Of a stretch of 64,000 nt of DNA, positions 45,790 through 57,300 are shown piece after piece. The stretch comes from Microglena sp. YARC (lineage: Eukaryota > Chlorophyta > Chlorophyceae > Chlamydomonadales > Chlamydomonadaceae). Below the pieces are notes generated by a model. That model worked only from the letters and a program-made list of their open reading frames with translations. It had not been told where the DNA came from and did no database searches. The translations under genes and the position numbers were made by a program. The DNA lies in assembly GCA_022414725.1 (NCBI GenBank), contig CM039465.1:18758786-18822785 (forward strand). The letters run 5' to 3'. Each line of letters opens with the position of its first letter. The stretch's first letter is position 1.

Positions 45790-46255
45790 GGCGAGTGCCT
45801 ATACACTATTATCAACCACAACTGCTATAATATGCTCCACGTAGACCCATGTGCTGACATACATCACCCCTGCTACTGCCTATATCCATTGCAGAACCAT
45901 GCTGTATACATGCTGAGCCATGCTGGTCCATACATGAAGGACTATCACCCCTGCTACTACCTATATCGATAACATAACCATACTGTATACATACTGACCC
46001 ATGCTGGCCTATACATGAAGGACTATCACTCCAGCTACTACCTATATATAACTTAACCATGCTGTATACATACTGACCCATGCTGGCTCATATATGCAGG
46101 GCTATCACCCCAGATACTCTATATATATATTCACAGAACCTTGTTTTATACATACTGACCCATGCTGGCCCATATATACAGGACTATCAGCCCAGCTACA
46201 ACCCATATCTTAACAGAGCTGACCTTTAGCTAGCAGACCCATGCTTTATACACAC
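45790..46255. repeat. About six tandem units of 70-80 bp
   Basis: The unit includes AACCATGCTGTATACATACT, then GACCCATGCTGGCCCATACA and TGAAGGACTATCACCCC-GCTACTACCTATAT. Non-coding, intergenic. Confidence 0.9.
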
Positions 46256-46349
46256 TGTCATGCAAGTCGCTACACTCGTCCACACGCCCCAACCCACCCA
46301 TACATGAGTAAACATGATTACATGAATTTCTGCTGTTCAAAACATCAGG

Positions 46350-46740
46350 ATCAGCAGGACTGAACCCAAACGACCCGACCGCCCCACTATCTAACCTCTG
46401 CTGTTGTTGCTCGCATTAGGCTGTGGTCAGGTCGGTCCAAGGCCAACATGTACTTGCCATGCAGTGTCCCTTCCACATCCAATTCTTCATGCAAACCACC
46501 CATACTATGCATGCCCCATAAGGGACACTACTGCCAGCCTTCACGCACCACACGCACTCCAAGCCACCCAAGCATAGGCAAACATGCTTACCTGCTATTC
46601 CAAACATCAGGACCAGCATGGCTGATCCTAAACGTCCTGACCGTCCCACCATCTGTCCTCCACTGTTGCTGCTCGCGATAGGCCGTGGTCAGGATGGTCC
46701 AAGGCCAGCGGCAATACTGACCAGAAGAGACGCATCTGCA
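46350..46740. repeat. Duplicated segment of about 100 bp (ACCATCTGTCC..GCTGTGGTCAGG)
   Basis: CAGGATCAGCAGGACTGAAC at 46347 and CAGGACCAGCATGGCTGATC at 46608 begin two copies that both run through CGACCGCCCCAC-type sequence, TGTTGCTGCTCGC and TAGGCTGTGGTCAGG. Possibly upstream sequence of the next gene. GC rises between 46740 and 47136, consistent with a promoter. Confidence 0.6.
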
Positions 46741-47136
46741 TCCGATGAACCTACGTTTTTTATCCGCCAACTTCTCCGATCGTTACCCACACATAAACGA
46801 AGCCTCCGACCTCCAACGCTGGTCAAGAGGAATGGAGGAAGCCCGTTCGATGTTGATTTGTCTGCACGCTCAGAGGCACAGAAGCACCGAGGGGGGCGAA
46901 GGCGGGCGGGGGAGCGTGCCCCTGACTCGGCAGCTGACTCGACCTGACTCGGTGTCACTCTCTAACCGGGATACAGCGTGACCTGGCAGGGCCTGCCATG
47001 ACTCTTCTTCCGTCGGTCCCTTACCACCCACAAATAAGAAGCCACCACTAGTCCCACCATTTATACCGCGTAGCCCCAGAGCCACACAAGCGCATTACAT
47101 ACCTTCTAGCTATCTCTGATTATCCAGATTAGTAGC

Positions 47137-49038
47137 ATGCACCTTTCCAGCTTGAGATCATCGGCATGCGCGCCAATTAAGGGCGCCCGCAACAATGGCG
47201 TGGCGTCAGTACGGCCCTCTGAGATCCGGACACAGACGACGCCCAAGGCTGTAAGTCCCACAATTGTTGTAATGAGTTAAAGCATGCATGGATGATGGAA
47301 TAACGATCGTCCACAATTCTGACGTCGATTGACAATTATACATTTCGGCTCGGGGCGTGGGACGTGGGGGTATGTCCAATACATGGATGAATGCATGGAT
47401 GATTGAATACCGATCGTTCACAATTATAGTTTCGAGTGACAATTGTGCCTCTCGGCTCGGGGCGTGGGACGTGGGGGGTATGTTCAATGCATGGATGATT
47501 GAATAACGATCGTTCACAATTGTTATGCCTAGTGACAATTGTGCCTCCCCGCTCGGGGAAGAGGATGCGGGATGTCTGTCCAGTTCATGGATGATCGAAT
47601 AACGAGCGTTCACAATTGTGACGTCGAGTGACAATTGTACCTCGCGCTCGCGGCGGGTAATGTGGGTCGGGGATGTGGGTCCGTCCTTGGACGAGCTAGG
47701 GCTTTCATCAATACGTTTGAGAAGGAGAATTGCTACATGTCCCTATCCGCCTTCAGGCGTCTAACCGTCTGCAGGATACAAGTCACCCCCCCTTGAGATA
47801 TCCACGGAAACCAGGGAATTAACCACCAAAAATTAGACCCACTAAACCCTAAATCCCCAGTAAACCCATTATTGACCCCATTAAACCCATCAAACCCATT
47901 ACACCCATTATTGACCCCCATTAAACTCTTTAAACCCTGTATCCCTATTAAACCCATTAAAAGCCCATTAAACCCACTAAACCCTGTACTCCCTCACATT
48001 AGGGCTTCACAGCTGTTTGCAGGCTTCACAGCTCTATTCGAGAAGAAGGAAAAAGCAGTTGTGAAGATCATGAAGAGGCCCACTGTCATTACCTTCCCAT
48101 CCTTCATCCTTCCCATCGCCCTGTTGGCCATCGCTGGAGCTGAGTTTGCAGCCGACTTGACTCCTCTTGCCACATTCATAGGAGTCCTGGGCGTCATCTT
48201 AGCAATCCAAGCAACAAGCATTAGGTATGAGTATATTTATAGTATGAATGTACAGGTCAAAATTCAAATGTATACATAGTAGTACAGTATTTTATGTATG
48301 TTAATGTTCCAGTCTAGGGGTAGCCTAATCTAAGGGAATACAGGGTTATAAATAAATGGGTATAGCCTATGAGCCCATGGGCCTGATACTCTTGCTGCAT
48401 TCACTTCAGGGCATCTTCTTGGTAATCCATATATATTTGAAAGTATGAGTATGTATGTGTTTGTACGAGTATGTGCATGTATGTGTATATACGAGTATGT
48501 ATGAGTATGTGGGTATGTATTTGTGTGTTTGAATGAGTATGTTTGTGTATATACATGAGTATGTGTGTATGTATGTGTTCGTATGTATGAGCAATTGAGC
48601 ATGTATGTGTAAGTTGCATGATTAGGTATGAATGTGTGTGCACGTAACAGTCATGGTCAGTAGACAACTAGGAAAGGTCTTATCGACAGGAGCACCTCAG
48701 GAACCACCCACTCTTTTTTGGGCTCCCATTGCACTACTCACCGTGTTCTTTTCCGCCTATTCATATGTATGTAACAGTCCAGGGGCAGCCAAATAGGCTG
48801 AAGGGGTGTGGCCCAATCTGAAATAAAAGTTAAATCGTCTGCATAGCACGAAATTCGGGCCCCCGTCGTTCATAATTTGTTGGGGCTCAGTTCACCAGTG
48901 CGTGTCTAGTAAATAGCCGTACCCAATATTTAGGTTGGGCAAGCATATTAAGCCTATTTGGCTAATCCTTCACGGGCTAGACGGGAGTTAAAAAAAAAAA
49001 GGGGGGACACCTATCCCTAAAAAACCTAAGGGGGGCTG

Positions 49039-49075
<37 letters not shown>

Positions 49076-50548
49076 ATTAAATCGAAATACCCCTTTTTTA
49101 AAACTTAGATATGGATTGTGGGGGTTTACAGTATGGCGCACATAATGGCATCCTCGGAATTCCCACAGAGGGATTGTCTGATAGTCAAAATTCAGTTTTT
49201 CAACCCCATTCACCCAACAACCCACCCACCCACCCACCCAAGGGGTAGATACTTATTGCAAAAGGTCCCAAGTGGTGCCAATGGACTGCTCTTGCCAAGG
49301 CCTACCATACTCATGGGTGGTCTCAGAATGTCATTTGGAGGTCTGAGTAAAAAGTTAGAAAACAACTGAGGAAGGCTGACCCCAGTCACCCACCCACCAA
49401 AGGGGGAGATACTAATTGCATTCACCCACCCAAGGGGTAGATACTTATTGCATAAGGTCCAAAGTGGTGCCAATGGACTGCCCTTACCAAGGCTTACTCA
49501 AGGGTGGTCTCAGAATGCCATTTGGAGGTCTGAGTAAAAAGTTAGAAAAAAACCTGAGGAGGGCTGCCCCCCCCCCCCCCCCCCCCCCCCCTAAATGAGG
49601 TGCTCAGAATGACCTGAAAAATGTCTCATAATATCACAATGATACATGCGATTACAGCCCCATTATCAGAAAAAATCAATCGGGAGAATGAAATTTTTGG
49701 AGGCCTTGACACCTCCTGGGCTAGACTGTAAAAACACACACAGCATAATCTGAAGGAAAGTATAATCTTTGGCTAAGCCCATACGCCTCATTAGTACAGA
49801 CCGGCATATCATATGATGTTGACCAAAGGCGAATTGATATCATATGATACCATACAAATTGCATCATATGATATTGTACATAAATGGTAACTTTAGCATT
49901 GTCAGGCTGCAGGCATCATATAATATGATATGGTTTCATATTGCCGTTCCCTACTCATAAGCTAACATTCATCTCCATGGCCATAGTCTAGAAGCCTGAC
50001 AAGCTAGCATGACAATTAATCATTAATCTTCAGCACGTGCAACACATATTATACCTTTCACATTACATTACATTACATTGTCATAGGCAGGCCAGTGTTG
50101 ACCCAAGACAAGCCCATTCCCCAACATTCGGGGGGGTTCTTCCAACTATCCTCGTATTTTCAACTATGCATCATAGTTTTGTCTTAGATGATGAGGGTCT
50201 TAAGGTAGTGACCACAAGTGACTTGGAGAAAGCGACAGAGAATGCCTTTAGCTGATAAAAATACTGTACATGCAACACATATGATACCTTGTACGCATCA
50301 CAGGTTTATCTTGAACAATGAATGCTTTGAGGTTGTGACCATCAGAGACTTGGAGAAAGCGACAGAGAATGCTTTTGTAGGCGGACCGAATACGGTAAAC
50401 AAATAATACAAATAAAAACGTTCACCGTGCAACACATATGATACCTTCAATGCATCACAGGTTTGTCTTAGACGATGAGGGCCAGGAGGTAGTGACCATA
50501 AGTGACTTGGAAAACCCGACAGAAAATGCCTTTATAGTCGGAAGGTAA
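47137..50548 (+). CDS. DUF3119-like protein with transit-type leader; 3' part apparently missing
   Basis: Exon 1 47137-47250 encodes MHLSSLRSSACAPIKGARNN and more, a Ser/Ala/Arg-rich, acid-poor leader typical of plastid transit peptides; it ends at GCT/GTAAGT. Exon 2 48013-48224 holds KIMKRPTVITFPSFILPIAL followed by a second hydrophobic stretch (ADLTPLATFIGVLGVILAIQ), i.e. two membrane segments. It ends in phase with exon 3, 50461-50544 (RFVLDDEGQEVVTISDLENP). Two transmembrane helices followed by an RF-F/L-D-D-E-x-x-E-V strand match DUF3119 proteins of cyanobacteria and plastids. The family normally continues with a conserved NW-rich part, not found before the next gene at 51440. Reading through the exon 3 donor meets TAA at 50546-50548. 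The product may therefore be a short or broken protein of about 137 residues. Two variant copies of exon 3 lie upstream (50160-50394). The exon 2 acceptor has near-duplicates (GGCTTCACAG). Confidence 0.6.
47280..47650. repeat. Four tandem units of about 110 bp in DUF3119-like intron 1
   Basis: The unit contains CATGGATGATTGAATAACGA, then TCGTTCACAATTGTGACGTC, GAGTGACAATTGTGCCTC and CGGCTCGGGGCGTGGGACGT. Repeated ACAATTGT palindromes. An AAACCCATTA-type low-complexity tract follows at 47820-48000. Confidence 0.9.
48400..48625. repeat. GTATGAGTATGTATGTGT low-complexity tract
   Basis: About 200 bp of degenerate GTATGTGT and GAGTATGT units in DUF3119-like intron 2. Confidence 0.9.
48775..48975. 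mobile_element. Back-to-back CCCCTGGACTGT-type copies (inverted)
   Basis: A reverse partial copy starts CAGTCCAGGGGCAGCCAAAT at 48776 and a forward copy (GCACGAAATTCGGGCCCCCG to GCCTATTTGGCTAATCC) runs 48846-48970. A poly-C run of about 36 bases follows at 49040-49075. Confidence 0.65.
49200..49600. repeat. Duplicated segment of about 190 bp with poly-C ends
   Basis: AAGGGGTAGATACTTATTGC, then GTGGTGCCAATGGACTGC and GGTGGTCTCAGAATG-CATTTGGAGGTCTGAG occur twice (49238-49395 and 49430-49590), the second ending in a C run of about 23. Confidence 0.85.
49795..49955. mobile_element. Palindromic ATCATATGATATGCCGG MITE copy
   Basis: The left end GACCGGCATATCATATGATG and the complement of the right end (ATATGATATGGTTTCATATT, then GCCGTTCC) form terminal inverted repeats. 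The interior has GATATCATATGATACCATAC and a GTAACTTTAGCATTGTCAGG core. Confidence 0.65.
50160..50460 (+). repeat. Two variant exon copies before DUF3119-like exon 3
   Basis: Copy 1 (50174-50255) reads FVLDDEGLKVVTTSDLEKAT, then ENAFS and a stop. Copy 2 (50304-50394) has a good CATCACAG acceptor and reads FILNNECFEVVTIRDLEKAT, then ENAFVGGPNT before a GTAAAC donor-like site. The third is the annotated exon 3. Each unit of about 140 bp starts CAACACATATGATACCTT. Copy 2 is still open, so it might be used alternatively. Confidence 0.85.
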
Positions 50549-51439
50549 GTCACTCTATCTACGTCAAGATGCTGATTGATAAAATAAATAAATAGTACAG
50601 ATACTCCCGGGGATTCTCCTGAAATATTATTTGATTGATGCTGAAATATTATTTCTCTGTACATGAGTGCAGATGAAGTATTAGTGCACTGCATCTGTGA
50701 TATTGGCCACCCCTCACCACAGTTCCACCCACATATAAAAAGAGAACGGCAGTGTGAAATCATGTCATTATATGATCAAATGTGATGATGGCGGTCTAGC
50801 TAGGCCAAAGTGACCACTCATATGTGATATCATATAATACATTGTGTGTGAAAGTACATGATATCATACTCACCTACGGTCAACTTCATATGATATGCCG
50901 GTCACTACTTCAAAACCACACCCACTCCCCCCAAGGCCAGAAAAGGCTCGCACCAATTAAACATAACAACGCCCTATCGGTAGCGGATGGGGTTAATAGA
51001 TAGCAGCCGTCGAAAGCATGGTTCTATGCAGGGGGTTCTAGTCCTATCATAGTCTCCACCCCCGATGCGAGCAACACCCTCCCGACCCTCCTACATCGCA
51101 CGCTCGGCAGAAGGCGGACAGAAGGTACCCGTGCGCGCCATCCACGAGACCGTTGCGTTGAAGCACTAGGATCGAACCCTATTACGTCGGGGTTTGGGAT
51201 GTCCTGCAGCCCTAGTTCAACGGTGTGCGTTGGAGCCCCTGGTTGGAGCTCATAGCCCATGCCCATGTCGACTCAGATGTGGTCTACTAACTGCCTGCTG
51301 AGACGATTTCCAAGCCACTGTTATCTTCGGCATTGTAACTGACAACAATCTTTGTTACTGCTGCCGTTCCCGACAGCTCTAATAAGTCGCCCAAGGTGCA
51401 TCTCTTAAGCATATTCCGCTCCAGCGGTTTCGTGCAACA
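50549..51439. other. Region between DUF3119-like and lipase genes
   Basis: A palindromic MITE of the GGCAGTGTGAAATCATGTCA to ATCATATGATATGCCGGTCA type occupies 50741-50908. The rest (50930-51439) is single-copy and GC-richer and probably includes the lipase promoter. No exon continuing the DUF3119-like protein was found. Confidence 0.5.
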
Positions 51440-54314
51440 ATGCTCCATTATAATTCCATTCAACATCAGAATAAACTTCGCCTCGGATCTGCGCCCAAGC
51501 GTTTTTTGACCATCGCCAATGTGCTCACCACTGGCAGGAACGGTAAAGTTACCGTGAAGCCTAAAACAGTGAAAAAGGACTCGGAAACCGACAGGGGCTC
51601 TTCAGGACCCGGCCTTTGGGGCAATGTGACCGAGAGCGCTCTCACATTCACCAGCCAGTTGATGACCCATTTCCAAGACGCCTTACCTGGAGATCTTCAG
51701 CTTCCCTCACGTCCAATCGCCTTGAAGGTAATTCCGTGAAATACTCTCCAGCACCCTCTTGCACCTTGGCCGGGACTGAAACCAATGTCACGATACGATT
51801 GACTTCTTCCCCATGCCTCCCTACATGCATGTTCGAAACAAAATACGCAAAACCTTGCTGTAATGGTCGCTTTGATGTTCAAAGTTATCTGACCATTTGG
51901 CGGTTCAATCGGTTCACGCGCCTGTGTTTTCTCTTAGCTTTGACTCATCGGAATTGTTGTAAAACGCGATATCAGCACGGGTTTTCCTCTGCTTGCAATG
52001 CCATGTGCTATGACCGCAGATTGGTTTCCGGAATTGGAAGCCCTAGTTTCGAAACTTATCTTACTGTCTGGTGACCGATAAGCAACCAATCCATCCATCG
52101 TCAGAGTCTACTGTGTCACTGTGTTGTTGTTGTTGTGCATGACGAGTTTGAGTCGATTGAGCGCGATGCGTCGGTTTCTTCTGCAATGCATTGCGGTTGT
52201 AACGAATTGCACTTACTGTTTCTTCACCAGGTATTTGAAGAAGCAGTGACCAAGGAGCAGGAGGTTGCTGCATCTACTGCCACTGCTGACTTGTCCCCTC
52301 TGTTGGCCTCTGTTGGGGTCTGGGAGACCAAGCATGTGCGCAAGCTTTCAGCTCTGACCGCAATCGTGTACAAGATGGACCAAGTGACAGTAAGTACCCG
52401 ATCATAACCACCCACCTGCTGATAACCCACCATGAATTAGTGGTGAATGTCGTCATCTCAACTCCCAATGCCTTCCAAGTCTGCTATTTAGTTTATGCAG
52501 TTCCAATGTGTGGACCTGATGTGAGCAGAATTCAGCACATCATAACCATCAATGCTGGCTAGTATGTCCAACAAGATTTGGATACGTCCAACTTACCCCT
52601 GACACTTGCTTGTTCTGCAGCCTGTTGGGATCAAGAAGCGGTTTAATCTTGATCTTGTAACCTCGTCCACTACGTGCCTTGAGGATCAGTTTGGTGTGGG
52701 TGAATCCCCCGAAGAGGTGTGTGTACTTTTCAGCCGATTCAATCGGCAAAATTGTGTCCTCGTTATAGCGACAGGTCGCTGCCATTGCCAATTGGGCCCA
52801 TTTGCATGCAACGCTTTTTATTGTGTAGTGCACATGGCCCCCTCAAGAGGGCTTGTCATTTGGTGTCCTGGTCCTGAGCGAATAATAGACTCTGTCCTTC
52901 CACGTCAGGATAGGGAGCTTGTCTGCCCTGGACACCTGCATTCGTTACTCCTAGGAGTAGCACTGGTCAGTGGTGTGGGTGTGATTTCGTGGGCTGGCAA
53001 CTCCCATCGGCCTATAAGGGTACATACTCGTTTGTTCTGAGTAGGAGTAACTCTTCCAATCACATTAATTTTTGGTTCAGGGCTAGTGTAGGGAGACCCA
53101 CCCTTTGAGGTGAAAATCCTCCTTGAAAAAATCATGATTCTAATGTTTGCTTCTTTCTCACCCAATCAGTTCGGAGCGGACGGTGACGGAATGTCTGTAC
53201 CTTTCTCCGAAATTGTGGCCGCATACGAAGGCCCTGACCCTGGGCAGGCTGAAGAGTACTCCAAGGAGCATCATGATAGGCACCAGATGTCCATGAGCCA
53301 ATCCCAGCAGCAGCCAAATCTTTCTCCCACAGATCTGGTTTCCGATATGGTCTCAGATGCCTGGGGTGCAGCAGCCGAGGCTGCAACCACTGCCGCTGGC
53401 GTCATAGTCAAGATCTTTGCCCTGTCTTCTTCATTTGATGTTGAGGATGAAGATAAGTTCGAGGAGGGGCGGGAAGATCACCACCACTATGGAACTGATC
53501 CCCAGCAATTGCAGCCGCAGCACTTGGTAGCAGCGGAGGCCGCCCACACTGCCTACATGGCTGTCAGAGAGCAGAACAACGCCTCTCCCGATAATCTGCT
53601 CATTTGTAACGATTCTGATGATCTCCCTCAGGTGGCAGTCAGACTGAGCCTGACAGACCCGACCGCTCTGGATATGGCTACCTTGGCCGAGAGACAAGCT
53701 GCCATGGTCTATAACACCAGCGTCTGCCCCTCCCAGTGGTTTGTGTGCGACGAGGAGAGCACTCGCACAAGGTACTTAGTCATCCAACTTGACATCGTAA
53801 ATATACTACTTTCAACGTCAGAGCTATACTTTAAGTCATTGGCTCATTGTTGGAACACAATTGAGTCTTCCGTGATGTGACTTAACAAGGATACAATTGT
53901 GATATTGATATTAAAGAGGACTAATCAGGGGGGGGGGGGGGCAGGTAAAAAGCTGCCGTATGTCATCGCTTTAAATATACCTACCTCAGGATCCGATAAC
54001 ACTTTTTGTTTATCCAAAATAAATTGAACAGGAAGTTTGTGGGGTCCAAAGTTATTTTGACCCCAATCTTAACCTTGCGATAAATCATGTTTGGGCAACC
54101 CCATGATAGATGTACGAGCATAAATGAATGGGGCAAGAAAAGATACTTCGGATGAGCCCTATTTTTGAGGGGGGGGGTAAGGAATTTTAAGGGGGGGGGG
54201 AGTAAAAACCTGTTTCAACTATATTTCCTCCCTCCTTATGTTTGAAACTTCCACAATTCCAACTCCCGTGTGGATTGGACACCATTTTGAACATGCGGTC
54301 CAAAATCTGTCTTT

Positions 54315-54351
<37 letters not shown>

Positions 54352-57300
54352 GGCTAATATATACAATTACTACAACAACATCAAAAAATATTGAATGGAC
54401 TTTATGTAACTTGAACTTGGTAACATAGCTTCAGCCAGCAATTTGGCTGCTAGCTGTCTTAGGCTGTACGAATACATTTACCAGGAAAACCAATTGAAAC
54501 CCAATTTACCAGGTACTTTGCCATTCAAGGCTCTGACTCCCTTGACCATTGGAAGATGAACTTCGCCTTCGACCCTGTCTGGTTCGAAGACGCTGCCCTT
54601 GGAGTCAAGGTCCACCGGGGAGCATACGAGGCAGCTGAGGTGCTGTACCAGCGATTCCTGCCCCTTGTATCGGAGTACGTTGAGGCCTATCCCTTTGCCA
54701 AGATCTGCTTCACAGTAAGTTCGAAGCTGTTTAGGCTTGCATACATTACACATAACGCATGTATTACATATTAGGCATTTCTTTTATTTTAGCTTTTTTA
54801 TTTTTATAAATACGGTACATTTCAAATTTACTGTACTGTATTGGAAGCTTTATTCTGTTGAGCAGTACCCATCATATTTGAGAACTACTTGTTGCTACAT
54901 CCATCACTCACACATTCGTGCCTTGCCCAGTAGCTCCAGCTTTTGTTGTCAGAACTGGACACGTCATGCACTTTTGCACCTCACTCAGAACACGAGCAGC
55001 AGTTTGTCACCATCCGATTGCTCGACAGTGGACGAAGCTGAATTACAGTTGATAAAATAAATAAAAAGTTGCAATTAAATACCAGTACCAGCTGATTGAA
55101 GCTGAATAATATAAATTGAATTCTGGTTCAGCTCGGGGATAGCTCCCATGCCAATGCCATCTCCTGGCAATTGCAGCTGATGAGGCTTTCTTGAGGTTGC
55201 TACTTGTAGCACAAGTGTTCCATTACGTACCTGGGTGTTTTGGGGGTGCTACATTACAGCCTTCAGGGGTTGCTTCTTTACCCCAAGAAAGCTGCTAGCA
55301 GCACACTGAAGGATACTGGAGGCACCTTGGTGTTACGAAGAGATACCTGTTCCTTCCCTTAAAAGCAACCCCGCTAGTCACCCCAATATGCTCTCAATTC
55401 CAGCACCACCAGTAAAACAAGCACCAGCCTTTCCTGACAAGTTCTAAGAGTGTGTCGCAAGCGACACGGAAAATCGCTTTAGCAGTCACCAGCAGAGAGT
55501 TTCGGAAGTAGTTGAAAAAGTACCTACTCGTAGCCGAATAGAGCTACAAACATTGAACAACTTTTGCGAAGGATCTTGACCGGTGCGATGCTGATAACTC
55601 TAGTCATGCGCACTCCAACTACGAGCAAAAATCGTGGGTGCGGAGGTGGTCGGAATCGTTCAAACGCCTGGACATCTGTCGGACAGACGGATAGATAGAT
55701 GGAGAGACAGACGGACAGACGGCGGAGAGAGACATGGGGGGAACTTGGGGCTTCAGCCCCGGGACCCCTGGGGGGTCCAGAGGGGGCTAAAGCGAAAAAG
55801 CAACCCTGTTAGTCACCCCAATATTCTCTCAATTCCAGCACCACCAGCAAAACAAGAACCAGCTTTTCCTTCAAAGCAACCCCATTAATCACTCTAAGAT
55901 GCTCTCAATTCCAGCACCACCAGCAAAACAAGAACCAGCCTTCCTTAAAAACAACCCTGTTAGTCACCTTAATATGCTCTCAGTTCCAGCACCACCAGCA
56001 CAACAAGCACCAGCACAATCACCTTTTAATTTATATTACTCTTCTAACAGGGTCACTCCATCGGTGGAAGCTTGGCTACCTTGCTTGCTCTGATGTACAA
56101 GATGCGTGGCGTACTGCAAGAGCACAACATCGCCACTGTCTATACTTTCGGTGCCCCACCAGTCTTCCTGGAGCCAACAGCCACTTTGCATACTACCCAC
56201 CACCATGTAAGGCTCGACTGAACCGCATTCAATGCTGCACACTTTGCATGCTGCACACCACCACCACCATGTAAGGCTCAGCTGAACCGCATTTAATGCT
56301 GCACACTTAGTATGCTGCCCACCACCACCACCATGTAAGGCTCAGCTGGACTGCATTTAATGCTGCGCACATTATTAGAGTTGTCAATATCGCCCTGGTT
56401 CCAAGATTATCTGGCGATATATCATGCAATATGATGTACTCAATCAGACGTTATATATCTTCGATATCGTACTTGGCACCCCTATATATTTTGCAATGGT
56501 TGTTTACATGCCCCTAGGGATTCCCCCCCCCCCCCCCCCCCCCCCCCGCCAAATATAGTGATCGCTAAATTTTGACCCCGTTTTGGCCCCAATTACCGCT
56601 ATGAAACAAAGTTGTGGCCCTGAAAAGCTCGAAACGCTGTCCCTGGAGCCCAAAACCATTCAGCTAGAGAAAACCCACTTTCTGATTTGAAAATAATCCT
56701 TGCGTGCTCCCCTCCCTCTCTTTAGTCTTTGTTGTAACTGTACAGTTGTTCGAACTGCTGCAACCTTGTCACCTGTTAGATGTACAGGTTTGTATGGTAC
56801 TGTAGTCATCTGAACTCCCAAGTCTCATTTGTGTACGGAACGGCAACGCATATTAGCGTTTGAAAAACTATTATTAGATTATATAATTATAGTGTCACAA
56901 CAATATTAGTTTTTCGAATAAATCCAGAATTCTGGTGAGACGGCCTGTCCGTCAAATATTAACTTGCATTCATTAATTTTAACTAACTTAGCCTTTTCCG
57001 TACATATGTGCTGTGACTGTCCTTGGACTTAAATTTGGTTGCATGGCTCTAGCCTTAAAGTCTGCTCACCGTCTTGGAAAGTAAGATAGCCAAAGCATTG
57101 AGATTGGATAAAAATATGTTGTATCCTATCTCTTCGTGCAATCACCGATAAACAAAGGCAACTTCTCACGACCTTCCATATCTGGGTTGCACATCAAGTA
57201 ATGTGTCTGCATCATTTTGTTTTAGCATTGGGAAATCAGGTTACGATTATTATGTCTCCCATTCAAAAGGACTTTGCTGCATTCTAAAATCACTCGATGT

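Noticed and set aside
51160..51200. Possible tRNA at CTAGGATCGAACCCTA
   Set aside because: Only a T-loop-like string is present; no acceptor, D or anticodon arms can be formed.
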